DNA from: Aldehydirespirator sp965261105
GTDB lineage: Bacteria > Actinomycetota > Acidimicrobiia > Acidimicrobiales > Aldehydirespiratoraceae
Length of the DNA stretch: 64,000 nt
NCBI GenBank assembly: GCA_965261105.1
Contig: CBDHCM010000006.1
Location: 1,860,001 to 1,924,000, forward strand
Direction of reading: 5' to 3'
Part shown: piece by piece, positions 31,938 to 43,037 of the stretch
How positions within the stretch are numbered: position 1 is the first letter of the stretch
How the letters are laid out: each line of letters starts with the position of its first letter
Program-made: the position numbers and the translations under genes
Notes under the pieces: model-generated
The model's database searches: none
What the model saw: the letters and a program-made list of their open reading frames with translations, nothing else
What the model was told of the DNA's origin: nothing

Positions 31938-32858
31938 ATGGGCGCAACAGTCATCGGCATCGGCACGTCGCTGCCCGAGAAGGTCCTCACGAACGACGAC
32001 CTAGCCGCGATGATGGACACCAGTGACGAGTGGATCTGGGAGCGCACGGGGGTGCGCGAGCGCCGCATCGGCCTGCCAACCTCCACGATGAGCATCGAGT
32101 CCGGCCGGGCCGCCATGGAAATGGCCGGCGTGGAACCCGAGGACGTCGGCCTGCTCATACTGGCCACGACCACCCCCGATCAGAGGGTGCCGGGGACCGC
32201 GGCGGTGGTCCACGCCGAGCTCGGGCTCGGCTGCGGGGCGTTCGACCTGAACGCGGCCTGCGCCGGCTTCACGTATGGCTTCGTGACGGCGCACTCGCTG
32301 ATCGACGCTCCCGGCGGTCCCGAGCGGGTCCTGCTCATCGGCGCCGATTCGCTGTCGCCCCTCACCGACTGGACTGACCGAGGGACAGCCATCCTCTTCG
32401 CTGACGGCGCCGGGGCTGTGGTTCTGGAGCGCACTGACTATCCCACCCTGCTGGGCTGGGACCTCGGCGCCGACGGGAACCAGCGCCGGCTGCTGATGGG
32501 CGACCACGACTCCACCATCACGATGGAGGGTCGCGACGTGTTCAAGGTGGCGGTCAGGGCAGTGACCGAATCGGTGCTCGCCGCCATGGACCGGGCCGGC
32601 ATCAGCCCCGACGAGGTCGACGTACTGCTCCCCCATCAGGCCAACATCAGGATCATCGAGGCCATCTGCAAGCGCAGCGGCATCGACTTCGCCAAGAGCC
32701 ACAACGTCATCGACTACACCGGCAACACATGCGCGGCCACGATTCCGCTCACGATGGCCAAGGCCCACGCCGACGGTGCGCTCAAGCCTGGCGCGATCGT
32801 GGTGATGACCGGCTTCGGGGCGGGAATGAGCTGGGCGTCCACGGTGGTCCGCTGGTGA
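31938..32858 (+). CDS. fabH: 3-oxoacyl-ACP synthase III
   Basis: 306 aa. Starts fatty-acid synthesis by condensing an acyl-CoA primer with malonyl-ACP. Catalytic triad visible: Cys in NAACAGFTYGF, His in LLPHQANIRI, Asn in DYTGNTCAATIP. Other family blocks: TSDEWIWERTGVRERRI and LFADGAGAVVLE. RBS GGGGGG before ATG 31938, 34 bp after fabD. FabH substrate choice (acetyl or branched primers) cannot be read from this. Confidence 0.95.
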   Translation: MGATVIGIGTSLPEKVLTNDDLAAMMDTSDEWIWERTGVRERRIGLPTSTMSIESGRAAMEMAGVEPEDVGLLILATTTPDQRVPGTAAVVHAELGLGCGAFDLNAACAGFTYGFVTAHSLIDAPGGPERVLLIGADSLSPLTDWTDRGTAILFADGAGAVVLERTDYPTLLGWDLGADGNQRRLLMGDHDSTITMEGRDVFKVAVRAVTESVLAAMDRAGISPDEVDVLLPHQANIRIIEAICKRSGIDFAKSHNVIDYTGNTCAATIPLTMAKAHADGALKPGAIVVMTGFGAGMSWASTVVRW

Positions 32859-32868
32859 GAGCCTGCCG

Positions 32869-33615
32869 GTGAGCGACGGGGCCGACGGGGGCGACGGATC
32901 CAGTCCGCGGGTGGCACTGGTCACCGGCGGCAATCGCGGCATAGGGCTGGCCACCGCCCGGCGGCTCAGCCGGGCGGGGCACCGAGTGGCGGTGACGTAC
33001 CGCAGTGAGCCGCCGCCGGATGCTGACGCCTACGGCCTCACCTGCGTCCGCTGCGATGTGACCGACCCTGAATCGGTTGCAAGCGCGCTCAAGGAGACGA
33101 CCCAGCGGCTGGGCCCACCGGAGATCCTGGTGTGCAATGCCGGCATCACCCGCGACGGGCTCGTGCTGCGCATGTCCGAGGCTGACTTCGCCGCGGTGAT
33201 CGACGCTAATCTCACCGGCGCCTTCCGCGTGGCCAAGCGGGCGGTCCGGGCCATGGTAAGGGCGCACTGGGGACGCATCGTGTTCATCTCGTCGGTGTCG
33301 GGCCTCGGCGGGCAGGCCGGCCAGGCCAACTACGCGGCCTCCAAGGCCGGGCTGATCGGCCTGGCCCGGTCGCTGGCCAAGGAGATCGCCTCCCGCAACG
33401 TGACGGTCAACGTGATCGCCCCGGGGCCCATCGGTACCGACATGCTCGCCGCGCTCGACGACGCCCAGCTCGGCGCCATAACCGAGCGCGTGCCGCTGGG
33501 GCGGGTCGGCGATCCCGACGAACTGGCCGCCGCGGTTGAGTTCCTCGCCTCGGAGGACGCGAGCTACGTGACGGGTATCGTTCTTGCCGTGGACGGCGGC
33601 CTCTCGATGGGCTGA
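32869..33615 (+). CDS. fabG: 3-oxoacyl-ACP reductase
   Basis: 248 aa SDR enzyme: NADPH site VTGGNRGIGLATARRLS, NAGITRDGLVLRM, catalytic Ser in ISSVSGLGGQ, Y-x-x-x-K in NYAASKAGLIGL, GPIGTDM. Reduces 3-oxoacyl-ACP in the elongation cycle. GTG start, 10 bp behind fabH. The first 15 residues (SDGADGGDGSS) are a flexible extension. Confidence 0.93.
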   Translation: MSDGADGGDGSSPRVALVTGGNRGIGLATARRLSRAGHRVAVTYRSEPPPDADAYGLTCVRCDVTDPESVASALKETTQRLGPPEILVCNAGITRDGLVLRMSEADFAAVIDANLTGAFRVAKRAVRAMVRAHWGRIVFISSVSGLGGQAGQANYAASKAGLIGLARSLAKEIASRNVTVNVIAPGPIGTDMLAALDDAQLGAITERVPLGRVGDPDELAAAVEFLASEDASYVTGIVLAVDGGLSMG

Positions 33616-33675
33616 GGCACCGCCCGTGGGAGCGACACCGGCCCGACCGCAAGCCAGGAATGGAAGGACAGAGCC

Positions 33676-33909
33676 GTGGATGAGAACTTCGAGCGCTTCA
33701 AGCAGTGCACCGTGGAGGTGCTGTCGGTGGACGAGGCCGACGTGGTGCCCGAGGCGAACTTCGCAGACGACCTGGACGCTGACAGCCTCGACATCGTCGA
33801 GTTGGTGATGGCCCTCGAGGAGGAGTTCGACGTGAACGTCGACGAGGAAGAGCTCGAGGGCGTGACCACCGTCTCCGAGGCCTTCGAACTGATCACGTCG
33901 AAGCTCTGA
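33676..33909 (+). CDS. acpP: Acyl carrier protein
   Basis: 77 aa, strongly acidic. The 4'-phosphopantetheine attachment Ser is Ser37 in DADSLDIVEL. Helical pattern MALEEEFDVNVDEEELEGV is typical. Carries the growing acyl chain for FabD, FabH, FabG, FabF and FabZ. GTG start at 33676 behind GGAAGGA. Confidence 0.96.
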   Translation: MDENFERFKQCTVEVLSVDEADVVPEANFADDLDADSLDIVELVMALEEEFDVNVDEEELEGVTTVSEAFELITSKL

Positions 33910-33925
33910 GGAGTTTGCAGCTCTG

Positions 33926-35113
33926 ATGGGCGGGCCCGACCGCAGGCGGGTGGCGATCACCGGCCTCGGCGTGGTGTCGGCGGCCGGCATCGGCGCGGAC
34001 GCGTACTTCGAGGGCCTGTGCAGCCCGGCGCCCGTGGGCGACCGGCGCGTCACCGGCTTCGACCCGAACGCCCACTTTGAGAGCCCCAAGGAAGCGCGCC
34101 GGGCCGATCCCTACACGCAGTTCCTGGTGGCGGCCGCGGACCAGGCCCTCGATCAGGCCGGCGAGATAGAAGCCGACCCGACCCGGTGCGGAACCATGAT
34201 CGGCACCGGCGTGGGCGGGATCACCACGCTCGAGCACCAGATCAGCGTGCTCAAGGAGAAGGGTGCCCGCCGGGTGTCACCGTTCCTGGTTCCGATGATG
34301 ATGGCCAACGCGGGGGGAGCGACCCTCGCGATGCGCTACGGATGGATGGGTCCCTCCGAAAACGTGGTCACCGCATGCGCGGCCGGCACCCACGCAGTGG
34401 GCAACGCGGCCCGCCTCATCGCCGACGGCCGCTGCGACGCCGTGATGGCGGGAGGCTCCGAGGCGCCGTTCACGCCCACCGCGGTGGCCGGATTCACCAA
34501 CATGACCGCGCTGTCCTCAAGCGGCGTGAGCCGCCCCTTCGACGTCGAGCGGGACGGGTTCGTGATGGCCGAGGGCGCGGCGGCACTGGTCCTGGAGGAT
34601 TGGGGCATGGCCAAGGCCCGGGGCGCGGTAATCCTCGCGGAGGTGCTCGGCTCGGCCTCCACCGCCGACGCCCATCACATCACCGCGCCGGCACCGGGCG
34701 GCAGCGGTGCCGTTCACTGCATGCAGCTCGCGCTGGACGACGCGGGCGTGCGTCCCGCCGATGTGGTCCATGTCAACGCGCACGGCACATCCACCGACCT
34801 CAACGACGCGGCCGAGGCCGAGGCTCTGTCGAAGGTGTTCGGAACCTCGCCCGGACCGCTGGTCACATCGACGAAGGGCGTGACCGGCCACGGCCTGGGA
34901 GCCGCGGGCGCCCTGGAGGCGCTGGCGGTGGTGCTGGCCATGCAGACGCGGCTTATCCCGCCCACTGCCGGGCTCGCGGTTCTCGACCCCGAGCTTCCGC
35001 CGATCAGGGTGGTGACGGGAGAGCCGGCGCCGTGGGATCCGGGCGTGTCGATCTCGAATTCGTTCGGCTTCGGAGGTCACAACGGCACGCTGGTGATCGC
35101 CCCGGCCGAATAA
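33926..35113 (+). CDS. fabF: 3-oxoacyl-ACP synthase II
   Basis: 395 aa. Condensing enzyme of the elongation cycle. Cys nucleophile in VTACAAGTHAVGNA, His in NAHGTSTDLND and TKGVTGHGLGAAG, NSFGFGGHNGTL at the C-terminus. Starts 16 bp after acpP with GAGGAG upstream. Last gene of the plus-strand fab operon. Confidence 0.95.
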   Translation: MGGPDRRRVAITGLGVVSAAGIGADAYFEGLCSPAPVGDRRVTGFDPNAHFESPKEARRADPYTQFLVAAADQALDQAGEIEADPTRCGTMIGTGVGGITTLEHQISVLKEKGARRVSPFLVPMMMANAGGATLAMRYGWMGPSENVVTACAAGTHAVGNAARLIADGRCDAVMAGGSEAPFTPTAVAGFTNMTALSSSGVSRPFDVERDGFVMAEGAAALVLEDWGMAKARGAVILAEVLGSASTADAHHITAPAPGGSGAVHCMQLALDDAGVRPADVVHVNAHGTSTDLNDAAEAEALSKVFGTSPGPLVTSTKGVTGHGLGAAGALEALAVVLAMQTRLIPPTAGLAVLDPELPPIRVVTGEPAPWDPGVSISNSFGFGGHNGTLVIAPAE

Positions 35114-35142
35114 CGGGTAGGCCACCAACAACCCGTCCCGTG

Positions 35143-35190
35143 AAATTGACGTAGTTGTGCCCCATATTCGGGGTCCAACTACGTCAATTT
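35143..35190. terminator. Strong hairpin between convergent fabF and fabZ (bidirectional terminator)
   Basis: AAATTGACGTAGTTG (35143-35157) and CAACTACGTCAATTT (35176-35190) are perfect reverse complements; within the loop CCCC and GGGG can pair further. The stem ends in TTT on one strand and AAA on the other, so it can act in both directions. It lies in the only gap between the two converging genes. Confidence 0.75.
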
Positions 35191-35204
35191 GCCGCTGGAG
35201 CCGG

Positions 35205-35630
35205 TCAGGCGCCGGCGATCACGAACATGAGGTCACACTCCGCGGCGACCTTCCCGTCGAGCAGCGCGCGACCCGAACCCCGGCCGGCCCGGCTCGACAG
35301 GCGGGTCATCTCGACCTCGAGCTCGAGAGTGTCGCCGGGGCCTGCCTGGCGCCGGAAGCGGGCCCGGTCCAGTCCCCCGAACAGCGGCAGCCGCCCGGCG
35401 TAACGATCGTCCGAGAGCAGCGCCACCGCTCCGAGTTGGGCTATCGCCTCGCACATGAGCACTCCGGGCACGGTGGGCAGGCCCGGGAAATGGCCCTCGA
35501 AGAAGGGCTCGTCCCCGCGCAGGTGCCAGCGGCCGCGGGCACGCTCTCCGACGACCAACTCCGTCACCTCGTCCACGAACAGGAACGGCTCGCGGTGAGC
35601 GATGACCTCCTCAGGACGGGGCAGGCCCAT
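35205..35630 (-). CDS. fabZ: (3R)-hydroxyacyl-ACP dehydratase, FabZ-like
   Basis: 141 aa hot-dog fold enzyme: HREPFLFVDEVTELV, FFEGHFPGLPTVPGVLMCEA with the catalytic His and the Glu of the central helix, IAQLGAVALL. Dehydrates 3-hydroxyacyl-ACP. It completes the set with fabD/H/G/F but is on the opposite strand. The enoyl-ACP reductase (FabI/InhA) is not in the window. ATG start at 35630. Confidence 0.92.
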   Translation of the reverse strand: MGLPRPEEVIAHREPFLFVDEVTELVVGERARGRWHLRGDEPFFEGHFPGLPTVPGVLMCEAIAQLGAVALLSDDRYAGRLPLFGGLDRARFRRQAGPGDTLELEVEMTRLSSRAGRGSGRALLDGKVAAECDLMFVIAGA

Positions 35631-35655
35631 GAGTCAGGCCGGGTGGCGGGGCGGG

Positions 35656-35931
35656 TCAGCCCCTGGCCGCGGACTTGAGCCTGGCGCCGGGCTGGATCTT
35701 CACCCCGGTCGAGGCTGGGACGGCCACGGACTCGCCGGTCTGCGGGTTGCGCCCCATGCGGGCGGCGCGCTGCACCGTCGAGATCTTCATGTAGCCGGAG
35801 AGGTTGACCTCGCCCCCGGCGGCGACCTGGTCGCAGGCGAGCTCAAGCAGAGCGTCGATGCACTTTGCGGCATCGGCCTGGGATACGCCCGCTCGGAGGG
35901 CCACAGCACCGACAACATCACGCTTGTTCAT
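35656..35931 (-). CDS. hup: HU-family DNA-binding protein
   Basis: 91 aa. Typical HU: MNKRDVVGAVALRAGVSQAD at the N-terminus, GEVNLSGYMKISTVQRAARM and the arm RNPQTGESVAVPAS, with the conserved RNPxTG turn. No long basic C-terminal tail as found in mycobacterial HupB. Nucleoid protein that bends DNA. Good RBS (AAAGGAG). 25 bp upstream of fabZ, same strand. Confidence 0.93.
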   Translation of the reverse strand: MNKRDVVGAVALRAGVSQADAAKCIDALLELACDQVAAGGEVNLSGYMKISTVQRAARMGRNPQTGESVAVPASTGVKIQPGARLKSAARG

Positions 35932-36061
35932 TTGTTTCTCCTTTGCGAGGACGGCGCCAATCGCCGCACCCGTAGCGAGCCGTGACTATACGTGAGGCCA
36001 TCTCGCGCACTGGGGATGGTCTCTGTTACGCGGGCCCTGACACTGTGGTTGGATCGCGGGG

Positions 36062-37249
36062 TCAGCGCCGGACGATCACCGACGAGCCATGGCCGAAGAG
36101 GCCCTGGTTGACGGTGATGCCGACCTTGGCGCCCTCCACCTGGCGGGCGCCGGCTGCGCTCCGGAGCTGCCACGTGAGTTCGCAGACCTGGGCTATGGCC
36201 TGGGCGGGCACGGCCTCGCCGAAGGCGCCCAGGCCGCCGCTGGGGTTGACGGGCAGCCGCCCGCCGACGGCGGTGTCGCCGTCTCTCAGCAGCCTCTCGG
36301 CCTCGCCGGGCCCACAGAAGCCGAGCTGCTCGTACCAGTCCAGCTCCATGGCCGAGGACAGGTCGTACACCTCGGCCACGTCGACGTCGTCGGGTCCCAG
36401 CCCGGCCTCGGCGTAGGCCCGGGCGCTGATCGACTCCTTGAAGCCCACCGTCACCTCGGGCGAGCCGGCCAGCGAGTCCGCGGCCAGGTACGGCAGGTCG
36501 ATCACCGGGTCGGGGTACGTGGGCGACACTGTGGAGATGCCGGCCACCCGCACGGGGTTGCGGTGGCCGTGGTCGCGGGCCCAGTCCATGGAGGAAACCA
36601 CCAGCGCCGCTCCCCCGTCGGAGGTGGCGCAGATGTCGAGCAGGCGCAGCGGATCGGACACCACCGGTGAGTTGCGCACGTCGTCGAGGCCGTACTCCTT
36701 GGTGAAGCGGGCGTTGGGATTGCGGGCGCCGTGGCGCGAGTTCTTGACCTTCACCAGGGCGAAGTCGTCGGTGGTGGCACCGTAGAGATCCATGCGGCGC
36801 CGGGCGTGCAGACCGAAGTAGACGGGGTTGGTGGCGCCCACCAGATGGAAGCGCAGCCAGTCGATGTCGTCGGGGCGGTCTCCCGCGTTGGGGGCGAGGA
36901 AGCCCTTGGGGGTGGTGTCGGCCCCCACCACCAGGGCCACATCGCAGGCGCCGGAGAGGATCTGCCCTCGGGCGACCTGCAGCGCGGTCGACCCCGAGGC
37001 GCACGCCGAGTAGCTGCTGGCGAGCTGGGCTCCGGTGAAGCCGAGCGCGCGGGCGAAGGTCGAGCCGGCCACGTAGCCCGGGTATCCGCAGCGCACCGTC
37101 ACCGCGCCCGACACGAAGCCGACGTCGGAGTAGTCGACGCCCGCGTCGGCGAGGGCGTCGCTGGCCGCGGCCACCCCGTATTCGGCGAAGTTGCGGCCCC
37201 ACTTGCCCCAAGGGTGCATGCCCACGCCGAGGACAGCGATCTCGTCCAT
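36062..37249 (-). CDS. Thiolase-family protein (lipid-transfer/SCP-x type)
   Basis: 395 aa. Thiolase fold with Cys nucleophile in SSYSACASGSTALQVARG and the C-terminal VNPSGGLGAFGEAVPA and NQGLFGHGSSVIV; typical of Ltp-like acetyl-CoA acyltransferases. In actinobacteria these act with DUF35 proteins in sterol side-chain or acyl-CoA breakdown, as thiolases or retro-aldolases. The gene behind it encodes such a DUF35 protein, with a gap of 3 bp. Substrate unknown. Confidence 0.9.
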   Translation of the reverse strand: MDEIAVLGVGMHPWGKWGRNFAEYGVAAASDALADAGVDYSDVGFVSGAVTVRCGYPGYVAGSTFARALGFTGAQLASSYSACASGSTALQVARGQILSGACDVALVVGADTTPKGFLAPNAGDRPDDIDWLRFHLVGATNPVYFGLHARRRMDLYGATTDDFALVKVKNSRHGARNPNARFTKEYGLDDVRNSPVVSDPLRLLDICATSDGGAALVVSSMDWARDHGHRNPVRVAGISTVSPTYPDPVIDLPYLAADSLAGSPEVTVGFKESISARAYAEAGLGPDDVDVAEVYDLSSAMELDWYEQLGFCGPGEAERLLRDGDTAVGGRLPVNPSGGLGAFGEAVPAQAIAQVCELTWQLRSAAGARQVEGAKVGITVNQGLFGHGSSVIVRR

Positions 37250-37252
37250 GGC

Positions 37253-37702
37253 TCAGTCCTCCAGTTCCGCCACGGCCGCGGGGCGCCACTTCCACACGAG
37301 ATAGTCGCAGTCGTCGTCGCTGTAGAGGGTGTCGACAGTCAGCTCCATCTCCATGCCCACCTCCAGGTCGCCGGGCCCGACCCCGGCGCTGCACTGGCCC
37401 AGCACAACCATCTTCTCGGCTTCCAACTCCACGGCCGCGATGGTGATCGGCTCGTACGGCTCAGAAGCGACCACGAAAGGCGGCGGAGGCGGATAGTGGC
37501 TGGTGGTGTAGGACCACACCCGGCCCCGGCGGCTGAGCAGCACCTCTTCGAGCTCGACGGGACCGACGCGAGGGTCGGCGCCACCGAGGTGCTTGGGGAA
37601 GAAGTACGACTCGGTGCCCGGCACCCGCCCGCCGATCAGCCGCGGCTCGTCATCATCGAGCGTCAACAGCCCCTCGACCGCCGGCACTCGGGTCTTGCTC
37701 AT
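37253..37702 (-). CDS. DUF35/OB-fold acyl-CoA-associated protein without the usual zinc cysteines
   Basis: 149 aa from ATG 37702 (MSKTRVPAVEGLL). The OB-fold half is clear (GRVWSYTTSHYPPPPPFV, EPITIAAVELEAEKMVVLGQ, VGMEMELTVDTLYSDDD). In most family members a rubredoxin-like Cys4 zinc knuckle precedes it; here that region reads GTESYFFPKHLGG and the cysteines are absent. It would be the partner of the adjacent thiolase. Confidence 0.82.
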   Translation of the reverse strand: MSKTRVPAVEGLLTLDDDEPRLIGGRVPGTESYFFPKHLGGADPRVGPVELEEVLLSRRGRVWSYTTSHYPPPPPFVVASEPYEPITIAAVELEAEKMVVLGQCSAGVGPGDLEVGMEMELTVDTLYSDDDCDYLVWKWRPAAVAELED

Positions 37703-37848
37703 GGCCGGCGATGCTACTGCGAGGACGCATGCGGTCGTTCGCATCGGCCGAATGCTGATCGCCGACGATGGCGACACCGACACCGTCACCATCACGAGAG
37801 CCGACTCCGGATAGGGCGGCGGGCGGGCCGCAGCTAGCGTGCCCGGCC

Positions 37849-38991
37849 ATGAACTCGTATCGATCCATCTCCGTCTGGGACGACTTCCCGGTCCACCAAA
37901 CCTCCGAGTATGTGCGCCATCCGGCCACCTCGGACCGCAACTTCTATGACCGCTACTACTTCAACCTGCACGCCTCCAGCGGGGACTATTTCGCCATCTT
38001 CGGGCTGGGCCAGTACCCCAACCTGGGCACAACCGACGCCTACTGCGCAGTGACCCGGGGCGACGACCACCACGTGGTGCGGGCCAGCAAGCCCCTCACC
38101 GACCGGGCCGACATCTCGGTTGGGCCGGTGCGCATCGAGGTGATCGAGCCGCTGCGCAAGCTGAGGGTGGTCGTGGAGCCGGGACGGCCCGCCGACTCGC
38201 AGCTGGCCATGGACGTCACCTGGACTGCCCCCGTCGACCCCTTCGAGGAGCCCCGCCAGTTTCTGCGGGCCCGGGGCACCGTCGTGTTCAACACGCAGCG
38301 TTTCGCTCAGCTCGGCCGCTGGGAGGGCACCCTCAGCGTGGCCGGGAGCGACATGGCGGTCACCCCGGACCGCTGCGGAGGGGCCAGGGACCGGTCCTGG
38401 GGGGTGCGTCCCGTGGGCGAGAAGCAGCCCGACGGGATCCGCCAGACCATCTCGACGCTGGCCGGCATGTGGAACTACATGCCCGCCGACTTCGGCGACC
38501 ACTGGGTGATCTACCTGTGCCACGAGGAGCCCGACGGCAACAGGACCATGCAGACCGGCATGCGGGTCTGGACCGGCCCCGACCGGCCCCGTGACAATCT
38601 CGGGCGCCCCGAATGGTCCCACGACACCATCAGCGGCACCCGCCTGCTGGCAAGGTCTCACATCACGTTCCCCGAAGCGCCCGGCGGGCCCATCACCGTG
38701 CACGTCGAGCCGCTGGCCACCAACTTCATCTCCATCGGCGCGGGCTACGGCGTCGAGCCGGACTGGCGCCACGGCATGTGGCAAGGCGAGGAACTCCTGG
38801 AGCAGGCCCTCTCCTACAAGGTCAGCGAGATCCGGGGCCTCGGCCAGTACGGCGTGGTGGACTCGGTGGCCCGCTTCACCTACGACGACGGTCACCGGGG
38901 TCCGCAGGAGGGCTACGGCCTCTACGAGCACGGCTTCTTCGGCCCCTTCCCCAAGCTGGGGCTCACCGACCGCGGCGATTTGTTCTCGTAG
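37849..38991 (+). CDS. Conserved hypothetical protein, 380 aa
   Basis: Starts ATG 37849 (MNSYRSISVWDDFPVHQTSE). No signal peptide and no membrane helix; rich in aromatic and beta-strand segments (RYYFNLHASSGDYFAIFGLG, RDRSWGVRPVGEKQPDG, NYMPADFGDHWVIYLCHEE). The R-x-RSWG motif and H/Y residues resemble lipocalin-like or AttH-type proteins of actinobacteria linked to lipid metabolism, but I cannot name a function. It is divergent from the thiolase/DUF35 pair, 146 bp apart. Confidence 0.75.
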   Translation: MNSYRSISVWDDFPVHQTSEYVRHPATSDRNFYDRYYFNLHASSGDYFAIFGLGQYPNLGTTDAYCAVTRGDDHHVVRASKPLTDRADISVGPVRIEVIEPLRKLRVVVEPGRPADSQLAMDVTWTAPVDPFEEPRQFLRARGTVVFNTQRFAQLGRWEGTLSVAGSDMAVTPDRCGGARDRSWGVRPVGEKQPDGIRQTISTLAGMWNYMPADFGDHWVIYLCHEEPDGNRTMQTGMRVWTGPDRPRDNLGRPEWSHDTISGTRLLARSHITFPEAPGGPITVHVEPLATNFISIGAGYGVEPDWRHGMWQGEELLEQALSYKVSEIRGLGQYGVVDSVARFTYDDGHRGPQEGYGLYEHGFFGPFPKLGLTDRGDLFS

Positions 38992-39123
38992 GCGCCAGCG
39001 GTCGATCCGCCGAACTGTTCGAGCTTCTTGGTCGCTACGGCCAGTTTCCTCACACAGTTCGCTAGGTGTGACAACCTGAGACGTTGTCCCTACTGCGACG
39101 GGCTGGAGGGGGTGGCCGGCGGC

Positions 39124-39149
39124 CGGCCGGCCGGGCTAAGGGCCGGCCG
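39124..39149. terminator. GC-rich hairpin upstream of gcvP
   Basis: CGGCCGGCC (39124-39132) and GGCCGGCCG (39141-39149) are perfect reverse complements around an 8-base loop. No T-run follows. It lies 132 bp after the preceding gene and 27 bp before the gcvP ATG, so it may end the upstream transcript or influence gcvP expression. I see no glycine riboswitch here. Confidence 0.45.
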
Positions 39150-39175
39150 AACGCTCCCGGTAGATTTCCACAACG

Positions 39176-42073
<2,898 letters not shown>

Positions 42074-42187
42074 GCCCGTCAGTCCGGGGGATTCTCGGGT
42101 GGATTGTGTGCCGTACGCGCACAGTACCGGCACCTAGATTCTGACGAGGACGCCGGCGAGCCAGCCGCAACCCGAGGGAGAGCGCCC

Positions 42188-42985
42188 ATGCCCGACGCAA
42201 TAGTCGAACGCGACGGTCATCTGATGATCGTCACCATGAACCGGCCCCAGCGGATGAACGCCATCAGCGCGGCGATGCTCATCCGCATGTACGACGCCTA
42301 CGAGGAGGCCTCGGCCGACCCGGACGTGCGCTGCATCGTGGTGACCGGCGCGGGGGGCAACTTCTGCTCGGGAGCGGACCTGCGGGCCATGGCCGGCGAC
42401 GCCGCCGACAGCGATCCCCTCGACACCAGGGCCCGCATGGCAGAGGATCCCGACATCGTGTACAAGGCCCTGTTCCGCCACTACCGGCCCACCAAGCCCA
42501 TCGTGGCCGCGGTGGAGGGCGTGGCCATCGCGGGCGGCACCGAGATCCTCCAGGCCATGGAGATCAGGGTGGCCGGCGAGTCGGCCCGCTTCGGTGTCAG
42601 CGAGGCCCGGTGGTCGCTGTACCCGATGGCGGGCTCCGCGGCGCGCCTGCCCCGCCAGATCCCCTACACCCACGCGGCCGAGATCCTGCTCACCGGCAGG
42701 CACCTGAGCGCGGCCGAGGCCCTCGGGATCGGCCTGATCGGCCATGTGGTGCCCGACGGCCAAGCCTTGGACAAGGCTCTTGAGCTTGCCGGCGCGGTGG
42801 CGGCCAACGGTCCTTTGGCCACCGCGGCCATTACCCGCACGCTGCACGAGTGCGACGGCATGGAGCTCGACGACGCCCTGCGCCACGAGTGGGACTACGG
42901 GCAGGCGGTGTTCCGCTCCAACGACGCCAAGGAGGGCCCGCGGGCCTTCGCCGAGAAGCGGCCCCCGAACTTCACCGGCACCTGA
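42188..42985 (+). CDS. Enoyl-CoA hydratase/isomerase family protein
   Basis: 265 aa crotonase. VTMNRPQRMNAISAAML, oxyanion-hole AGGNFCSGADLRAM, VAAVEGVAIAGGTEILQAME, VSEARWSLYPMAGSAARLPR with a Glu at one catalytic position, ILLTGRHLSAAEALGIGLI. Likely acts in beta-oxidation of acyl-CoAs. RBS GAGGGAGAG before ATG 42188. Confidence 0.9.
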   Translation: MPDAIVERDGHLMIVTMNRPQRMNAISAAMLIRMYDAYEEASADPDVRCIVVTGAGGNFCSGADLRAMAGDAADSDPLDTRARMAEDPDIVYKALFRHYRPTKPIVAAVEGVAIAGGTEILQAMEIRVAGESARFGVSEARWSLYPMAGSAARLPRQIPYTHAAEILLTGRHLSAAEALGIGLIGHVVPDGQALDKALELAGAVAANGPLATAAITRTLHECDGMELDDALRHEWDYGQAVFRSNDAKEGPRAFAEKRPPNFTGT

Positions 42986-43037
42986 CCGCGCCGCGGGGCT
43001 GGGGCCGGCGTCAGCGGGCGCTAGGGTGCCGCGCTCG

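Noticed and set aside
38999..39025. Second LexA box (CGAACTGTTCG near 39019)
   Set aside because: The two half sites are too close (CGAAC directly joined to TGTTCG); spacing does not fit the SOS box, and the position is just after a stop codon.
38992..39175. Glycine riboswitch before gcvP
   Set aside because: No pair of the conserved glycine aptamer motifs is visible; only a GC hairpin close to the start codon.
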